In this document: piece after piece, positions 15,380-24,036 of the stretch
Numbering within the stretch: the stretch's first letter is position 1
Layout of the letters: each line of letters starts with the position of its first letter
Position numbers and translations under genes: made by a program
From: an uncultured Eubacteriales bacterium
GTDB lineage: Bacteria; Bacillota; Clostridia; Oscillospirales; Acutalibacteraceae
Reading direction: 5' to 3'
Length of the DNA: 33,616 nt
Assembly (NCBI GenBank): GCA_958417225.1
Contig: CATZCM010000018.1
Location: 1 to 33,616 of the forward strand
The notes under the pieces: model-generated
Seen by the model: only the letters and a program-made list of their open reading frames with translations
What the model was told of the DNA's origin: nothing
The model's database searches: none

Positions 15380-17215
15380 TTATTTAGAATTTTTGAAATT
15401 TTTCTTCATACGTTGTTCTTTATTAAGAATAATTTTTCTAATTCGAACGCTTTCAGGTGTCACCTCAACGAGTTCGTCGTCATTTATAAATTCAAGAGAT
15501 TGCTCAAGGCTCATAATAGATGGAGGAGTTAATTTCAAAGTTTCATCAGAACCAGCTGCTCGCATGTTGGTTATATGTTTTTTCTTACATACGTTTACAA
15601 CGATGTCTTCAGCTTTAGGGCTTGCTCCCACAACCATTCCCTCATATACATCAACACCTGCTCCTATAAAGAGTCGGCCTCTTTCTTGTGCAGCAAATAA
15701 GCCATATGCCGTAGTAGTACCAGTTTCATGTGCAACGAGAGATCCCTGTGATCTAGCAGCGATTTCGCCTTTAAACGGTTCATAACAATCAAATACATGA
15801 CTCATTATACCGTTGCCATTTGTGTCTGTGAGAAATTCCGATCGATATCCCATAAGTCCACGGGCAGGGATTTTAAATTCAAGGTGCGTAGCACCTGTGT
15901 CATGTGAGACCATATTTAACAATTCAGCGCGTCTAGGTCCCAGTTTTTCCATAACAGCTCCAACATATGAATCAGGTACTTCTATCATCAAAGTTTCCAT
16001 TGGTTCATGTAACACACCGTTGATGAATTTTGTGATTACTTTTGGTCTTGAAACTTGGAATTCAAAATTTTCACGACGCATAGTTTCAATGAGAATGGAT
16101 AGATGAAGTTCACCACGGCCTGAAACTTTAAATGTATCTGCAGATTCAGTATCTTCTACTCTAAGAGCTACATTTGTACGAATTTCTTTAAAGAGCCTAT
16201 CACGTATATTTCTGGATGTAACGTATTTTCCCTCACGTCCAGCAAATGGGCTGTTATTTACAATAAACATCATGGAAACAGTGGGCTCATCAATTTTCAC
16301 AAATTCGAGAGGTTCAATTACCTCCGGAGAACACGCGGTTTCACCGATGTTTAGGTCTGTAATTCCGGATACAGCAACGATATCGCCTATTGATGCGCTG
16401 TCGGACTCAATTCGATTTAATCCCTCGAATTGATATAATTTTGATATTTTGGCATTTTTTGTAGTTCCGTCTTGACGGCACAAAGTTATATTTTGACCGG
16501 TCTTTACGGAGCCTCTTTCAACTCGTCCCACACCAATACGTCCCACGTAATCATCATAGTCAATATTAGAAAAGAGTATTTGCAGTGGGGCATCTGGATC
16601 CCCGATTGGAGCGGGAACTTCATTTATAATTGATTCGAAAAGAGCAGTCATATCAGAACCTTTTTCGTCTATATTGTAGGAAGCATAACCTTCTTTTCCA
16701 GAAGCGTACACTACAGGAAAATCTAATTGATCTTCTGTTGCACCAAGTTCAATAAACAAATCAAGTACCTCATCAACTACTTCAATAGGACATGCACCTG
16801 GTCGATCGATTTTATTTACAACTACGACAGGTTTTTTTCCAAGTTTGAGCGCTTTTTTTAATACGAAACGTGTTTGTGGCATACATCCTTCGAAAGCGTC
16901 AACTAATAGCAAAACACCGTCCACCATCATAAGAATGCGTTCCACTTCGCCGCCGAAGTCAGCATGTCCCGGAGTATCTACAATATTAATTTTTACGTTA
17001 TTATACATTACTGCGGTGTTTTTTGACAAAATAGTTATGCCACGTTCGCGTTCGAGGTCGTTTGAATCCATTACTCGTTCAGCAACGGTTTCATTTGATC
17101 TGAAAATACCACTTTGCTTTAAAAGTTCGTCAACAAGAGTAGTTTTACCATGATCGACGTGTGCAATAATTGCAATGTTTCGTAGATTTTTTCTTTCTTG
17201 TATCATTATTCTCAT
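15380..17215 (-). CDS. typA: Ribosome-associated GTPase TypA/BipA
   Basis: 611 residues, full length. Translation-factor GTPase motifs: G1 A-H-V-D-H-G-K-T-T (18-26), G2 region R-G-I-T, G3 D-T-P-G-H (80-84), G4 N-K-I-D (134-137). EF-G-like domains II, III and V and the BipA-specific C-terminal domain follow. BipA binds the ribosome and supports 50S assembly and stress or cold growth. The start could be ATG 17215, or ATG 17206, which has a slightly better GGATGAG upstream; relatives begin close to the R-K-N-L-R-N-I segment, so either is possible. It is the first gene of a five-gene operon, read from the promoter at 17506-17534 through a leader of about 285 nt. Confidence 0.94.
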   Translation of the reverse strand: MRIMIQERKNLRNIAIIAHVDHGKTTLVDELLKQSGIFRSNETVAERVMDSNDLERERGITILSKNTAVMYNNVKINIVDTPGHADFGGEVERILMMVDGVLLLVDAFEGCMPQTRFVLKKALKLGKKPVVVVNKIDRPGACPIEVVDEVLDLFIELGATEDQLDFPVVYASGKEGYASYNIDEKGSDMTALFESIINEVPAPIGDPDAPLQILFSNIDYDDYVGRIGVGRVERGSVKTGQNITLCRQDGTTKNAKISKLYQFEGLNRIESDSASIGDIVAVSGITDLNIGETACSPEVIEPLEFVKIDEPTVSMMFIVNNSPFAGREGKYVTSRNIRDRLFKEIRTNVALRVEDTESADTFKVSGRGELHLSILIETMRRENFEFQVSRPKVITKFINGVLHEPMETLMIEVPDSYVGAVMEKLGPRRAELLNMVSHDTGATHLEFKIPARGLMGYRSEFLTDTNGNGIMSHVFDCYEPFKGEIAARSQGSLVAHETGTTTAYGLFAAQERGRLFIGAGVDVYEGMVVGASPKAEDIVVNVCKKKHITNMRAAGSDETLKLTPPSIMSLEQSLEFINDDELVEVTPESVRIRKIILNKEQRMKKNFKNSK

Positions 17216-17425
17216 CCAGCTTTCTTATTTTAAATGTTAGCTACTTCCTAACGAAATATCAATCACATAAGTGTAATGATTTCTAAAAGGGTTTGCTTCT
17301 ACTTGAGTAAATATTTTATGTTTGTTTTGATATTGATAGTTTGGTAATCAAACAATATTTTTAGTACAAATATAAGTCCATATTGTTTTTTACAATTAGA
17401 ATAAAAAATCTTGTCCAACATAAAA

Positions 17426-17472
17426 TATGAGAGAAACGGCTTTCGGGAAAAATAAAACACGTTTCTCTCATA
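17426..17472 (-). promoter_or_regulatory. 13-bp perfect hairpin in the typA leader
   Basis: The arms at 17426-17438 and 17460-17472 (TATGAGAGAAACG and its exact complement) enclose a 21-nt loop. Read on the - strand it begins about 27 nt after the predicted transcript start and is followed by TTTTAT. It is an attenuator or RNA-stability element candidate; a protein-bound operator is the alternative. Confidence 0.6.
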
Positions 17473-17505
17473 ATAAAATATTAGAAAGGAAGTAGAATTA
17501 CATTA

Positions 17506-17534
17506 ATTATATCACATGAGGGACAAACTTGCAA
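17506..17534 (-). promoter_or_regulatory. Promoter of the typA operon
   Basis: Read on the - strand: TTGCAA (17534-17529), a 17-nt spacer, TATAAT (17511-17506). The predicted start is near 17499. The 190 bases between it and the ppk2 promoter hold no other supported feature. Confidence 0.7.
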
Positions 17535-17724
17535 GTGTTTTACAACAAATCTCCTTTTTTAATTAAAGAATTTTAAAAACGCCTATTGTTTTGTAGTACT
17601 TGCTAATCGTAAGATTCTAAGAATATTGTGGGAATTTTTATATTTAACATGTTTTTATGTGTCTAAACGAAAAAAATGAAGGTTAAATTTACGAACATAA
17701 AATAAAATATAACAAAAATAAGTG

Positions 17725-17753
17725 TTGACATATGGGGTAAAAAGGTGTATCAT
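17725..17753 (+). promoter_or_regulatory. Promoter of ppk2
   Basis: TTGACA (17725-17730), a 17-nt spacer and TATCAT (17748-17753), about 45 nt before the start codon. Confidence 0.75.
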
Positions 17754-17798
17754 AATATAAATAGTAAAATTATCAAGTTTGAAAATGAGGTGACGTCT

Positions 17799-18674
17799 AT
17801 GAACATAAGTAAATTTAAATTTGATGGAAAAGAAAAACTTTCCCTGAAAGGTATGGATACGTCTGGTAAGAAAATTGCAAATGATCGCCGGGATGCTTTT
17901 GAAGAAAGCAAGGAAAATCTTTACAAAATGCAAAGCCTCCAAAATAGATTGTATTCAGAGGGAAAAGAGTCTTTGCTAATCATATTTCAAGCAATGGATG
18001 CTGCAGGAAAAGATGGCGCTATTAAGCACGTTATGAGCGGAGTAAATCCACAGGGGATTATGGTGCACAATTTCAAGCAACCTACAAGTGAGGAATTAGC
18101 TCATGACTATTTATGGAGAGCAGCGAGAGTATTACCTAGACGAGGTATGATAGAGATTTTTAATAGATCGTACTATGAAGATGTACTCATCGGAAAAGTT
18201 CATAAGACGTATGAAAATCAAAACTTACCTGAACGATGCCTAAAAGGGGATGTAATAGAAAGACGTTATGAAGAAATAGTAAATTTTGAAAAGTACTTGT
18301 ACAATAATGGTATCCGGGTAGTAAAGTTTTTTCTGAATTTATCACGCGACGAACAGCGTAAAAGGTTTTTAAGCAGAATAGATGACCGTACCAAGAATTG
18401 GAAATTATCCGAATCTGATATAAAGGAAAGAGGTCATTGGGATGAATACATGGATGCGTACGAAAAGGCAATTAATGCGACGGCAAAGTCATATGCACCA
18501 TGGTATGTTGTACCAGCAGATCGTAAATGGTTCGCAAGATATTTTATTTCTACTGCAATATTGGAGGAATTAGAAAACATCAATCCACAATTCCCAGTTT
18601 TTCCACCAGAGAAAAAGGAAATGTTAATTCGCTGTAAGGGACATTTAATGGTAGAAGATGAGTTTAAAGATTAA
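17799..18674 (+). CDS. PPK2-family polyphosphate kinase / polyphosphate:nucleotide phosphotransferase
   Basis: 291 residues. It has a P-loop kinase fold with Walker A M-D-A-A-G-K-D-G (66-73), the PPK2 signature G-V-N-P-Q-G, and Walker B-like I-E-I-F-N-R-S-Y-Y-E-D (118-128). A lid region rich in Arg follows (D-E-Q-R-K-R-F-L-S-R). PPK2 enzymes transfer phosphate between polyphosphate and nucleotides; this sequence looks like the subgroup that phosphorylates AMP or ADP from polyphosphate, but the subclass is inferred. ATG 17799 is chosen because GAGGTG precedes it by 6 nt; a longer frame from 17745 would overlap the promoter. It is monocistronic and diverges from typA. Confidence 0.88.
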   Translation: MNISKFKFDGKEKLSLKGMDTSGKKIANDRRDAFEESKENLYKMQSLQNRLYSEGKESLLIIFQAMDAAGKDGAIKHVMSGVNPQGIMVHNFKQPTSEELAHDYLWRAARVLPRRGMIEIFNRSYYEDVLIGKVHKTYENQNLPERCLKGDVIERRYEEIVNFEKYLYNNGIRVVKFFLNLSRDEQRKRFLSRIDDRTKNWKLSESDIKERGHWDEYMDAYEKAINATAKSYAPWYVVPADRKWFARYFISTAILEELENINPQFPVFPPEKKEMLIRCKGHLMVEDEFKD

Positions 18675-18687
18675 AAATTATTATTTG

Positions 18688-18718
18688 TGGTCGATATACT
18701 TAAAAAGTATATCGGCCA
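18688..18718 (+). terminator. Hairpin after ppk2
   Basis: A 14-bp stem (18688-18701 with 18705-18718, one G-U pair) with a 3-nt loop. Only TAAATTTTG follows, so the U-tail is weak. The bases from 18719 to 18942 hold nothing else supported. Confidence 0.65.
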
Positions 18719-18942
18719 TAAATTTTGATGCGTTCATAGTGTGTTACAATCTCGTCTTTTAGCGAGAATTTGAAAAAACCAAAGTTGACAGTGTGGAGAT
18801 AATTATAACCGAAAATTTAACAAGTTAGGGTTGCAAATTTTTTATTATCGAGATTTATATCAAACTCAGGGTTAGACAATCTTATCCAGAGAGCAAAGAA
18901 AAAAGCACCACTACTACAAATCGAAATTTTTTTTGAAAAATT

Positions 18943-18983
18943 GCCTTTCAAGTAATAGTGTTTTAAATCATTACTTGAGAGGC
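18943..18983 (-). terminator. Terminator of the Ntn-hydrolase gene
   Basis: On the - strand, GCCTCTCAAGTAAT pairs with ATTACTTGAAAGGC (one mismatch), and AATTTTTC follows. It lies 34 nt beyond the stop at 19017. Confidence 0.8.
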
Positions 18984-19016
18984 GAATTATCTATTTGACG
19001 TGTTTTTATGATTAAA

Positions 19017-20084
19017 TTAATTTGAAATGTTAAAAGTATAATTTTTATCAAAATTTTCTTTACGGTAGTACGTTGCCGAAAGGTTTTCCGTATCAAAAAT
19101 AATACTCCATTCAGTTGTTTCATCACCTTCAGGATAGTTGTGTTTTGAAACGGCTTTAAGTAAATCTGTGAGTTGATTTTGGGTTAATGTGCCATTTGAA
19201 GTTTCAAGGTTTTTTAGCATGAAGGTATAACGAAGTTTAGATTGTTCTGTTCCGATTCCGTAATGGTTACCTTCTGTGAGGTAGAAATTAGTAACTACTT
19301 TTGTGTCTGTTACGTATAAAGTGTTATCAATGTACTCGGCTACGATGGATTTTCCATTTGCATCAGAAATTGCAAAATGATGTTGCATACCGGCAGATGA
19401 GTTCATATCATATTTATTTAATTCTTCTATAGCTTCATTAACATTTGCACATTTATCTAACAGTAATCTTATTGCTGCAGTTGTAGTTATACTGGGTTTA
19501 CCAGAATTTTGGTGAGTTTCAGTGCCGTCCTCTATTATCAAATCTGCTATACAAAGTCCTTTTTCATTCATACCATCAAGTGGCACATAAACTGCTGCGA
19601 GAGACATCATTTTATTTTTCATGCCTTCAGGAAGAAAATTTTCTTCAAATCCTAGAAAATCTAAATTAGAAGTTGAAATTGATGCATAACCATTATCGGG
19701 ACGTGTTATGACAATCATTGCAGTGCAGCTTTTCCAGTCAAAATTGCGACCAAAAAGCAAGTTACCATTAGTAGAGGTTGCACTTATAGCGCTGCATCCG
19801 TAGTTGTTTTTTGAAAAAGTGGGCTTATAGAATCCATGTGAAAGGAAAGAGCTTATATATTCAGCCATTTTTTCATCAGAGTTTCCGCCGCCAGATTTGA
19901 TGTACTCGTCGAACCCGTAATCTCCTTTGTACTCGAGAAAGTAAAAATTGTTATCCAGTTTTTTTATTGTGTTCATTGCTTTGAATTGGGTTTTGAACAT
20001 ACTCCATGCACAGGCAAGAATGGCAACAATAATGACCAAAAGTGTAATTATAATAGAGAGAACGATTTTTTTTGATTTTTTCAT
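19017..20084 (-). CDS. Membrane-anchored choloylglycine-hydrolase-family (linear amide C-N) Ntn hydrolase
   Basis: 355 residues. A basic N-terminus (M-K-K-S-K-K) and a hydrophobic helix (about 7-27) give a signal anchor. I-L-A-C at 22-25 could instead be a weak lipobox. The catalytic block is G-C-S-A-I ... F-G-R-N-F-D-W with Cys97, Arg113 and Asp116. The spacing (16 and 19) is that of Cys2/Arg18/Asp21 in bile salt hydrolases. In this class Cys must become N-terminal, so autocleavage before Cys97 of a roughly 96-residue propeptide is inferred. Family members cleave linear amides (bile salts, penicillin V, N-acyl amides); the substrate here is unknown. ATG 20084 is chosen because GGAGTG lies 6 nt before it; a frame from GTG 20093 would overlap that site. 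It is monocistronic. Confidence 0.82.
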   Translation of the reverse strand: MKKSKKIVLSIIITLLVIIVAILACAWSMFKTQFKAMNTIKKLDNNFYFLEYKGDYGFDEYIKSGGGNSDEKMAEYISSFLSHGFYKPTFSKNNYGCSAISATSTNGNLLFGRNFDWKSCTAMIVITRPDNGYASISTSNLDFLGFEENFLPEGMKNKMMSLAAVYVPLDGMNEKGLCIADLIIEDGTETHQNSGKPSITTTAAIRLLLDKCANVNEAIEELNKYDMNSSAGMQHHFAISDANGKSIVAEYIDNTLYVTDTKVVTNFYLTEGNHYGIGTEQSKLRYTFMLKNLETSNGTLTQNQLTDLLKAVSKHNYPEGDETTEWSIIFDTENLSATYYRKENFDKNYTFNISN

Positions 20085-20378
20085 GTTAATCACTCCAATT
20101 TAGCTTTGAAAGATAAGCGAAAAATTCAGTTTCGGCTTCATTTATAATGTCGTAAGGGCTATTTAGTTATTTGCTGCATAGCCTTGTCCAAAATGTTTTT
20201 TCTTGTATTAATTTAAATTTGTGATTATTAGTATATTTTTCAGTGTTAGGTTTACTTAGGAATATAACGATGATACTTTCAATTTTCAGTATCACTTTAT
20301 ATTTTGTGGATTTTTTTGCTGAAAAGTCAAAAAGTATATTTTTCTATTAATATGATTAAATGAAAAATAAAAATGAAT
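20085..20378. other. Upstream region of the Ntn-hydrolase gene
   Basis: No gene. A 7-bp inverted repeat (TGATACT ... AGTATCA, about 20270-20293) and a 6-bp GGCTAT/ATAGCC pair (20157-20183) lie in the expected promoter and leader region. No convincing -35/-10 pair was found. Confidence 0.45.
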
Positions 20379-20429
20379 AGCTGTTTCTGTTATTATGTTT
20401 ACTATCAAGAACGTATAATAGAAACAGCT
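20379..20429 (-). terminator. Terminator of glnA
   Basis: AGCTGTTTCT (20379-20388) and AGAAACAGCT (20420-20429) form a 10-bp perfect stem with further inner pairs. It is flanked by T-rich sequence on both strands and lies 26 nt beyond the glnA stop. Confidence 0.8.
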
Positions 20430-20454
20430 TTTTATTAAAGATCGCGTTTATAGA

Positions 20455-21777
20455 TTAGTATCGATTCAAATAATTTTCAAATTCCCAACGAGTAATTGAA
20501 TTACGATAAGAATTCCACTCATTTTGCTTATACTCGATGTATTTGTTAAAAGTATGATTACCAAGAGTTTGACGTACTAAATCATCATTTTTCATTTCGC
20601 GGATAGCGCTTTCCAAGGAAAGAGGGATGCTGTCAATTTTTAACCGCTCGCGTTCGTCTTCGCTAAGATCAAATATATTATTGTTAATTGGATTTTGAGG
20701 GATAAGCTTCTTTTTGATGCCGTCAAGTCCAGCTGCGAGACATACTGCTAAGGTTAAATACGGATTTGCTGATGGATCAGGATTACGTAATTCGATCCGA
20801 GTACTTTCCCCACGTGCTGACGGAATTCTAATAAGAGGACTGCGATTTTTAGTTGACCATGCAATGTAAAGTGGGGCCTCATATCCTGGGACTAGTCTTT
20901 TATATGAATTTACAAGTGGATTCATAATGCATGTCATACCTTTTATATGCTCGGTGATCCCAGCTATAAAATGTTTTGTAAGTGTACTGAGTCCAAGTTC
21001 ATCGCTAGGATCCCAGAAAACATTTTTCCCATTTTTACTAAGTGAAATATTTATATGCATTCCTGAACCAGCTTCATTGTAAAGTGGTTTTGGCATAAAT
21101 GTCGCGTATAATTTATGTTTATTAGCGATAGATTTAACTGCGAGCTTAAAAGTCATGATATTATCTGCAGCGTGAAGGGCCTCACTGTATTTGAAATCAA
21201 TTTCATGTTGACCTGGGGCACATTCGTGGTGAGAGGCCTCGATTTCAAATCCCATATCTTCAAGGGTTAAGCAAATATCACGTCGAGCTTCTTCACCTTT
21301 GTCGATGGGGCCGAGTTCAAAATAACTGCCTTGGTCGATTGTTTCCACAATTGGGTTAACCTTGTCGTCTGTTTGGAACAGAAAGAATTCGCATTCAGGT
21401 CCAACATTAAACTGAAAACCAAGTTCCATTGCCTCATTTAAAACTTTTTTTAAAATCCAGCGTGGATCACCCTCAAATGGTTTATGATCAGGTGTATACA
21501 CGTCACAGATAATTCTAGCTACTTTACTTTCACTGGACTGCCATGGGTATATCATAAAAGTATCAAGATCTGGGTACAAATACATATCAGATTCTTCAAT
21601 TCTAACGAAACCTTCAATGGAAGATCCATCGAACATACATTTGTTATCCAGTGCTTTGTTGAGTTGGCTTCTAGTTACTGCAACATTTTTGCATGCTCCG
21701 AATATATCAGTGAATTGCAGTCGAATGAATCGGATATTTTCTTTTTCAACCGTGTTTAAAATTTGCTCTTTAGTCAT
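20455..21777 (-). CDS. glnA: Glutamine synthetase type I-alpha
   Basis: 440 residues, the length of the Bacillus/Clostridia GSI-alpha form, without the insert of adenylylated GSI-beta enzymes. Key blocks are present: M-F-D-G-S-S-I-E-G-F (48-57), the metal- and glutamate-binding G-P-E-C-E-F-F and N-E-A-G-S-G-M-H, and the N-R-S-P-L-I-R-I-P loop with R-I-E-L-R-N-P-D. Arg59 in G-F-V-R-I-E-E-S matches the residue through which GSI-alpha enzymes sense glutamine or AMP. It makes glutamine from glutamate, ammonia and ATP as a cytoplasmic dodecamer and is probably feedback-inhibited. AAAGGAGTG precedes ATG 21777. No glnR gene is next to it; it stands alone and diverges from uvrC. Confidence 0.95.
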   Translation of the reverse strand: MTKEQILNTVEKENIRFIRLQFTDIFGACKNVAVTRSQLNKALDNKCMFDGSSIEGFVRIEESDMYLYPDLDTFMIYPWQSSESKVARIICDVYTPDHKPFEGDPRWILKKVLNEAMELGFQFNVGPECEFFLFQTDDKVNPIVETIDQGSYFELGPIDKGEEARRDICLTLEDMGFEIEASHHECAPGQHEIDFKYSEALHAADNIMTFKLAVKSIANKHKLYATFMPKPLYNEAGSGMHINISLSKNGKNVFWDPSDELGLSTLTKHFIAGITEHIKGMTCIMNPLVNSYKRLVPGYEAPLYIAWSTKNRSPLIRIPSARGESTRIELRNPDPSANPYLTLAVCLAAGLDGIKKKLIPQNPINNNIFDLSEDERERLKIDSIPLSLESAIREMKNDDLVRQTLGNHTFNKYIEYKQNEWNSYRNSITRWEFENYLNRY

Positions 21778-22160
21778 AGTTTTAATACACTCCTTTTAAA
21801 AGTCCTCTACAAATGTGAAGCAGAGGTTCTTGCTATAAAATAACGTCATGTACGTTGTTTTGTTAAGTTATTATTTATAAAGGTTTTTATTCTTTGAAGT
21901 GAATTTAGCTACGTTTACATTATATGAAACTAGTGATGCTAAAGTTGTCATATCTTTGTTGTTCCTAGTTTTTGCAATTTTTTTTATAATGTTGATAAAC
22001 TGTTAGTTTTACAAAATAAAATAATTGTGTTTTTAACTTGGGATTTTTGACTAGTGTAGTAACAATAGGCTATTTTTATAGTTCCTATTGAATTTAGCTT
22101 CTATTTGTGTATTTAACTAATGATATCATAACAAAATTTTTTAGTCAAGAATAAAAAATA
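21778..22160. other. Divergent glnA-uvrC spacer with a hairpin
   Basis: CAATAGGCTAT (22063-22073) can pair with ATAG-TT-CCTATTG (22078-22090), a short stem in the middle of the spacer. A 5-bp CCTCT/AGAGG pair lies just upstream of the glnA ribosome binding site (about 21804-21826). No gene and no convincing glnA promoter could be fixed. Confidence 0.4.
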
Positions 22161-22189
22161 TTTTCAAGAAATAAGTTTTGTGTTATAAT
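22161..22189 (+). promoter_or_regulatory. Probable promoter of the uvrC operon
   Basis: TTTTCA (22161-22166), a 17-nt spacer and a perfect TATAAT (22184-22189), 35 nt before ATG 22224. Confidence 0.6.
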
Positions 22190-22223
22190 AATTACAGGTA
22201 TAGTGATTTAGGAGGAAATCGAA

Positions 22224-24032
22224 ATGTTGAGTGGATTGCGGAAAAAATCAATGAGGTTGCCCGATGCCCCTGGTGTGTACATTATGAAAAATAAATCGGA
22301 TGAAGTGATATATATTGGTAAAGCTAAAAATTTAAAAAATAGGGTTAGTACGTACTTTGGTTCACAAAAAAACCATGCGGAAAAAGTTCGACAAATGGTT
22401 TCACAGGTGTTTGATTTTGATTATATTATTACTGACAGCGAATTTGAAGCACTTGTGTTAGAATGTAATTTGATAAAGCAACATACGCCAAAGTATAATA
22501 TTTTACTCAAAGACGATAAGGGATATTCTTACGTGCGTGTTTCAAAGGAGAGCTTTCCAAGGATATCTGAAGTAAAGAAAATTACTGATGACGGTGCGCA
22601 GTATATTGGTCCGTATATGAGTTCACATGACGTGAAAGCTTGTGTTGATGAGGCATGCAAAATATTTAAGTTGGCTAGATGTAACAAGAATTTTTCTAAA
22701 AAAGAGTTTAAACAACGTGCGTGCTTAAATTACTACATTAATCAGTGCTCGGCTCCATGTATTGGTAAAATAAAAAAATCTGAGTACCAGAATCAAGTTC
22801 TTGAAGCAATTGATTTTTTGAAAAAAGGCAGTGAAAGTACTATTGAGATGCTTGAGAAGAAAATGAAAAGTGCTTCGGAAAAATTGCAATTTGAACAAGC
22901 GGCAGCGATTCGTGATAAGATTTTTGCTATACGTAAAATGCATCAACGCCAAAAGGTTGTAAACATAAATGTTAAAAATCAGGATATTATATCACTTGTG
23001 AATTTTAGTGGAAAGGTTTGTTTTGATGTGTTTCGCGTCAGAAACGGCAACCTCTGCAACAAAGAAAGTTTTGTGTTTGATGAACCTGTAAATGTGCAAG
23101 ATTCAATTACAGAATTTATTCAGCAATATTATAGCAATAAGAAGGATATTCCTCCAATTGTAAATGTCAATGCATACCCTGATGAGACGGAAACTATTGA
23201 GCAGTGGTTGTCAAAGTACTCAGGAAAAAAAGTAAAAGTTAATGTTCCTAAAAAAGGGGTGCAAAAAAAGTTATTGGATATGTGTACAAGCAACGCGGAG
23301 GAAAACCTTATGAGGAATCTTACTGAAATTGCAAAGGGATCTGTGATTGATCAGCTTAGAAAGTGCCTTGGTCTTGAAAGAGCTCCGTCATACATTGAAG
23401 CGTACGACATATCAAACCTTGCTGGAACCGATAATGTAGCTGGTATGGTGGTATTTGCAGATGGAACTCCTCTGAAAAGTGCATATCGTCGATTTAAGAT
23501 AAAAGATGTCGATGGTCAGGATGACTATGCTTCGATGTGCGAAGTCATTTCACGACGTTTTACTCGATATGAAAAGGGATCACTTGGGTTTGATCGGCTC
23601 CCAGATCTTATTTTGCTCGATGGTGGTAAAGGTCATGTACATGTAGTTAAAGAACTTTTGACAAAACGAGGTTTTGGATCGATACCGGTATTTGGTATGG
23701 TAAAAGATCAATCTCATAAGACACGCGCAATAACTAGTGAAACTGGTCAAGTTGAGATACGTTCGAATCGAAAATTGTTTGCGTTTATTACTAAGGTTCA
23801 GGATGAAGTTCATCGATTTGCGATATCGTATCACAAGACGAGTAGAAAAAAGAGTACTTTGAATTCGGAACTTACAAGGATAAAGGGAATCGGAAAGGTG
23901 AAATCACAGGCATTTTTGAAATTCTTTGGTAACATAGATAATATGAAGTGTGCGTCAATAGATGAACTTATGATGGCTCCCGGGATGACAAAAACTATAG
24001 CTCATGCGGTTTTAGAATATTTTAAGGAGTGA
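22224..24032 (+). CDS. uvrC: UvrABC excinuclease subunit C
   Basis: 602 residues. The N-terminal GIY-YIG nuclease domain has G-V-Y (17-19), Y-I-G-K-A (30-34) and Arg40 and makes the 3' cut. A Cys-rich segment follows (C-K-I-F-K-L-A-R-C, R-A-C-L-N-Y-Y-I-N-Q-C-S-A-P-C). Then come a UVR domain (about 205-235, L-Q-F-E-Q-A-A-A-I-R-D), the RNase H-like domain for the 5' cut (A-Y-D-I-S-N-L, L-L-D-G-G-K-G-H), and paired helix-hairpin-helix motifs (I-K-G-I-G-K-V-K ... A-P-G-M-T-K-T-I). With UvrA and UvrB it incises DNA on both sides of bulky lesions. TAGGAGG precedes the ATG. Its final codons contain the ribosome binding site of the next gene, so the three + strand genes form one operon. Confidence 0.95.
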   Translation: MLSGLRKKSMRLPDAPGVYIMKNKSDEVIYIGKAKNLKNRVSTYFGSQKNHAEKVRQMVSQVFDFDYIITDSEFEALVLECNLIKQHTPKYNILLKDDKGYSYVRVSKESFPRISEVKKITDDGAQYIGPYMSSHDVKACVDEACKIFKLARCNKNFSKKEFKQRACLNYYINQCSAPCIGKIKKSEYQNQVLEAIDFLKKGSESTIEMLEKKMKSASEKLQFEQAAAIRDKIFAIRKMHQRQKVVNINVKNQDIISLVNFSGKVCFDVFRVRNGNLCNKESFVFDEPVNVQDSITEFIQQYYSNKKDIPPIVNVNAYPDETETIEQWLSKYSGKKVKVNVPKKGVQKKLLDMCTSNAEENLMRNLTEIAKGSVIDQLRKCLGLERAPSYIEAYDISNLAGTDNVAGMVVFADGTPLKSAYRRFKIKDVDGQDDYASMCEVISRRFTRYEKGSLGFDRLPDLILLDGGKGHVHVVKELLTKRGFGSIPVFGMVKDQSHKTRAITSETGQVEIRSNRKLFAFITKVQDEVHRFAISYHKTSRKKSTLNSELTRIKGIGKVKSQAFLKFFGNIDNMKCASIDELMMAPGMTKTIAHAVLEYFKE

Positions 24033-24036
24033 TATT

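Noticed and set aside
22182..22197. TGTTA-N6-TTACA as a GlnR/TnrA box near glnA
   Set aside because: The consensus spacing is 7, the site overlaps the uvrC -10 element, and it is over 400 nt from the glnA start.
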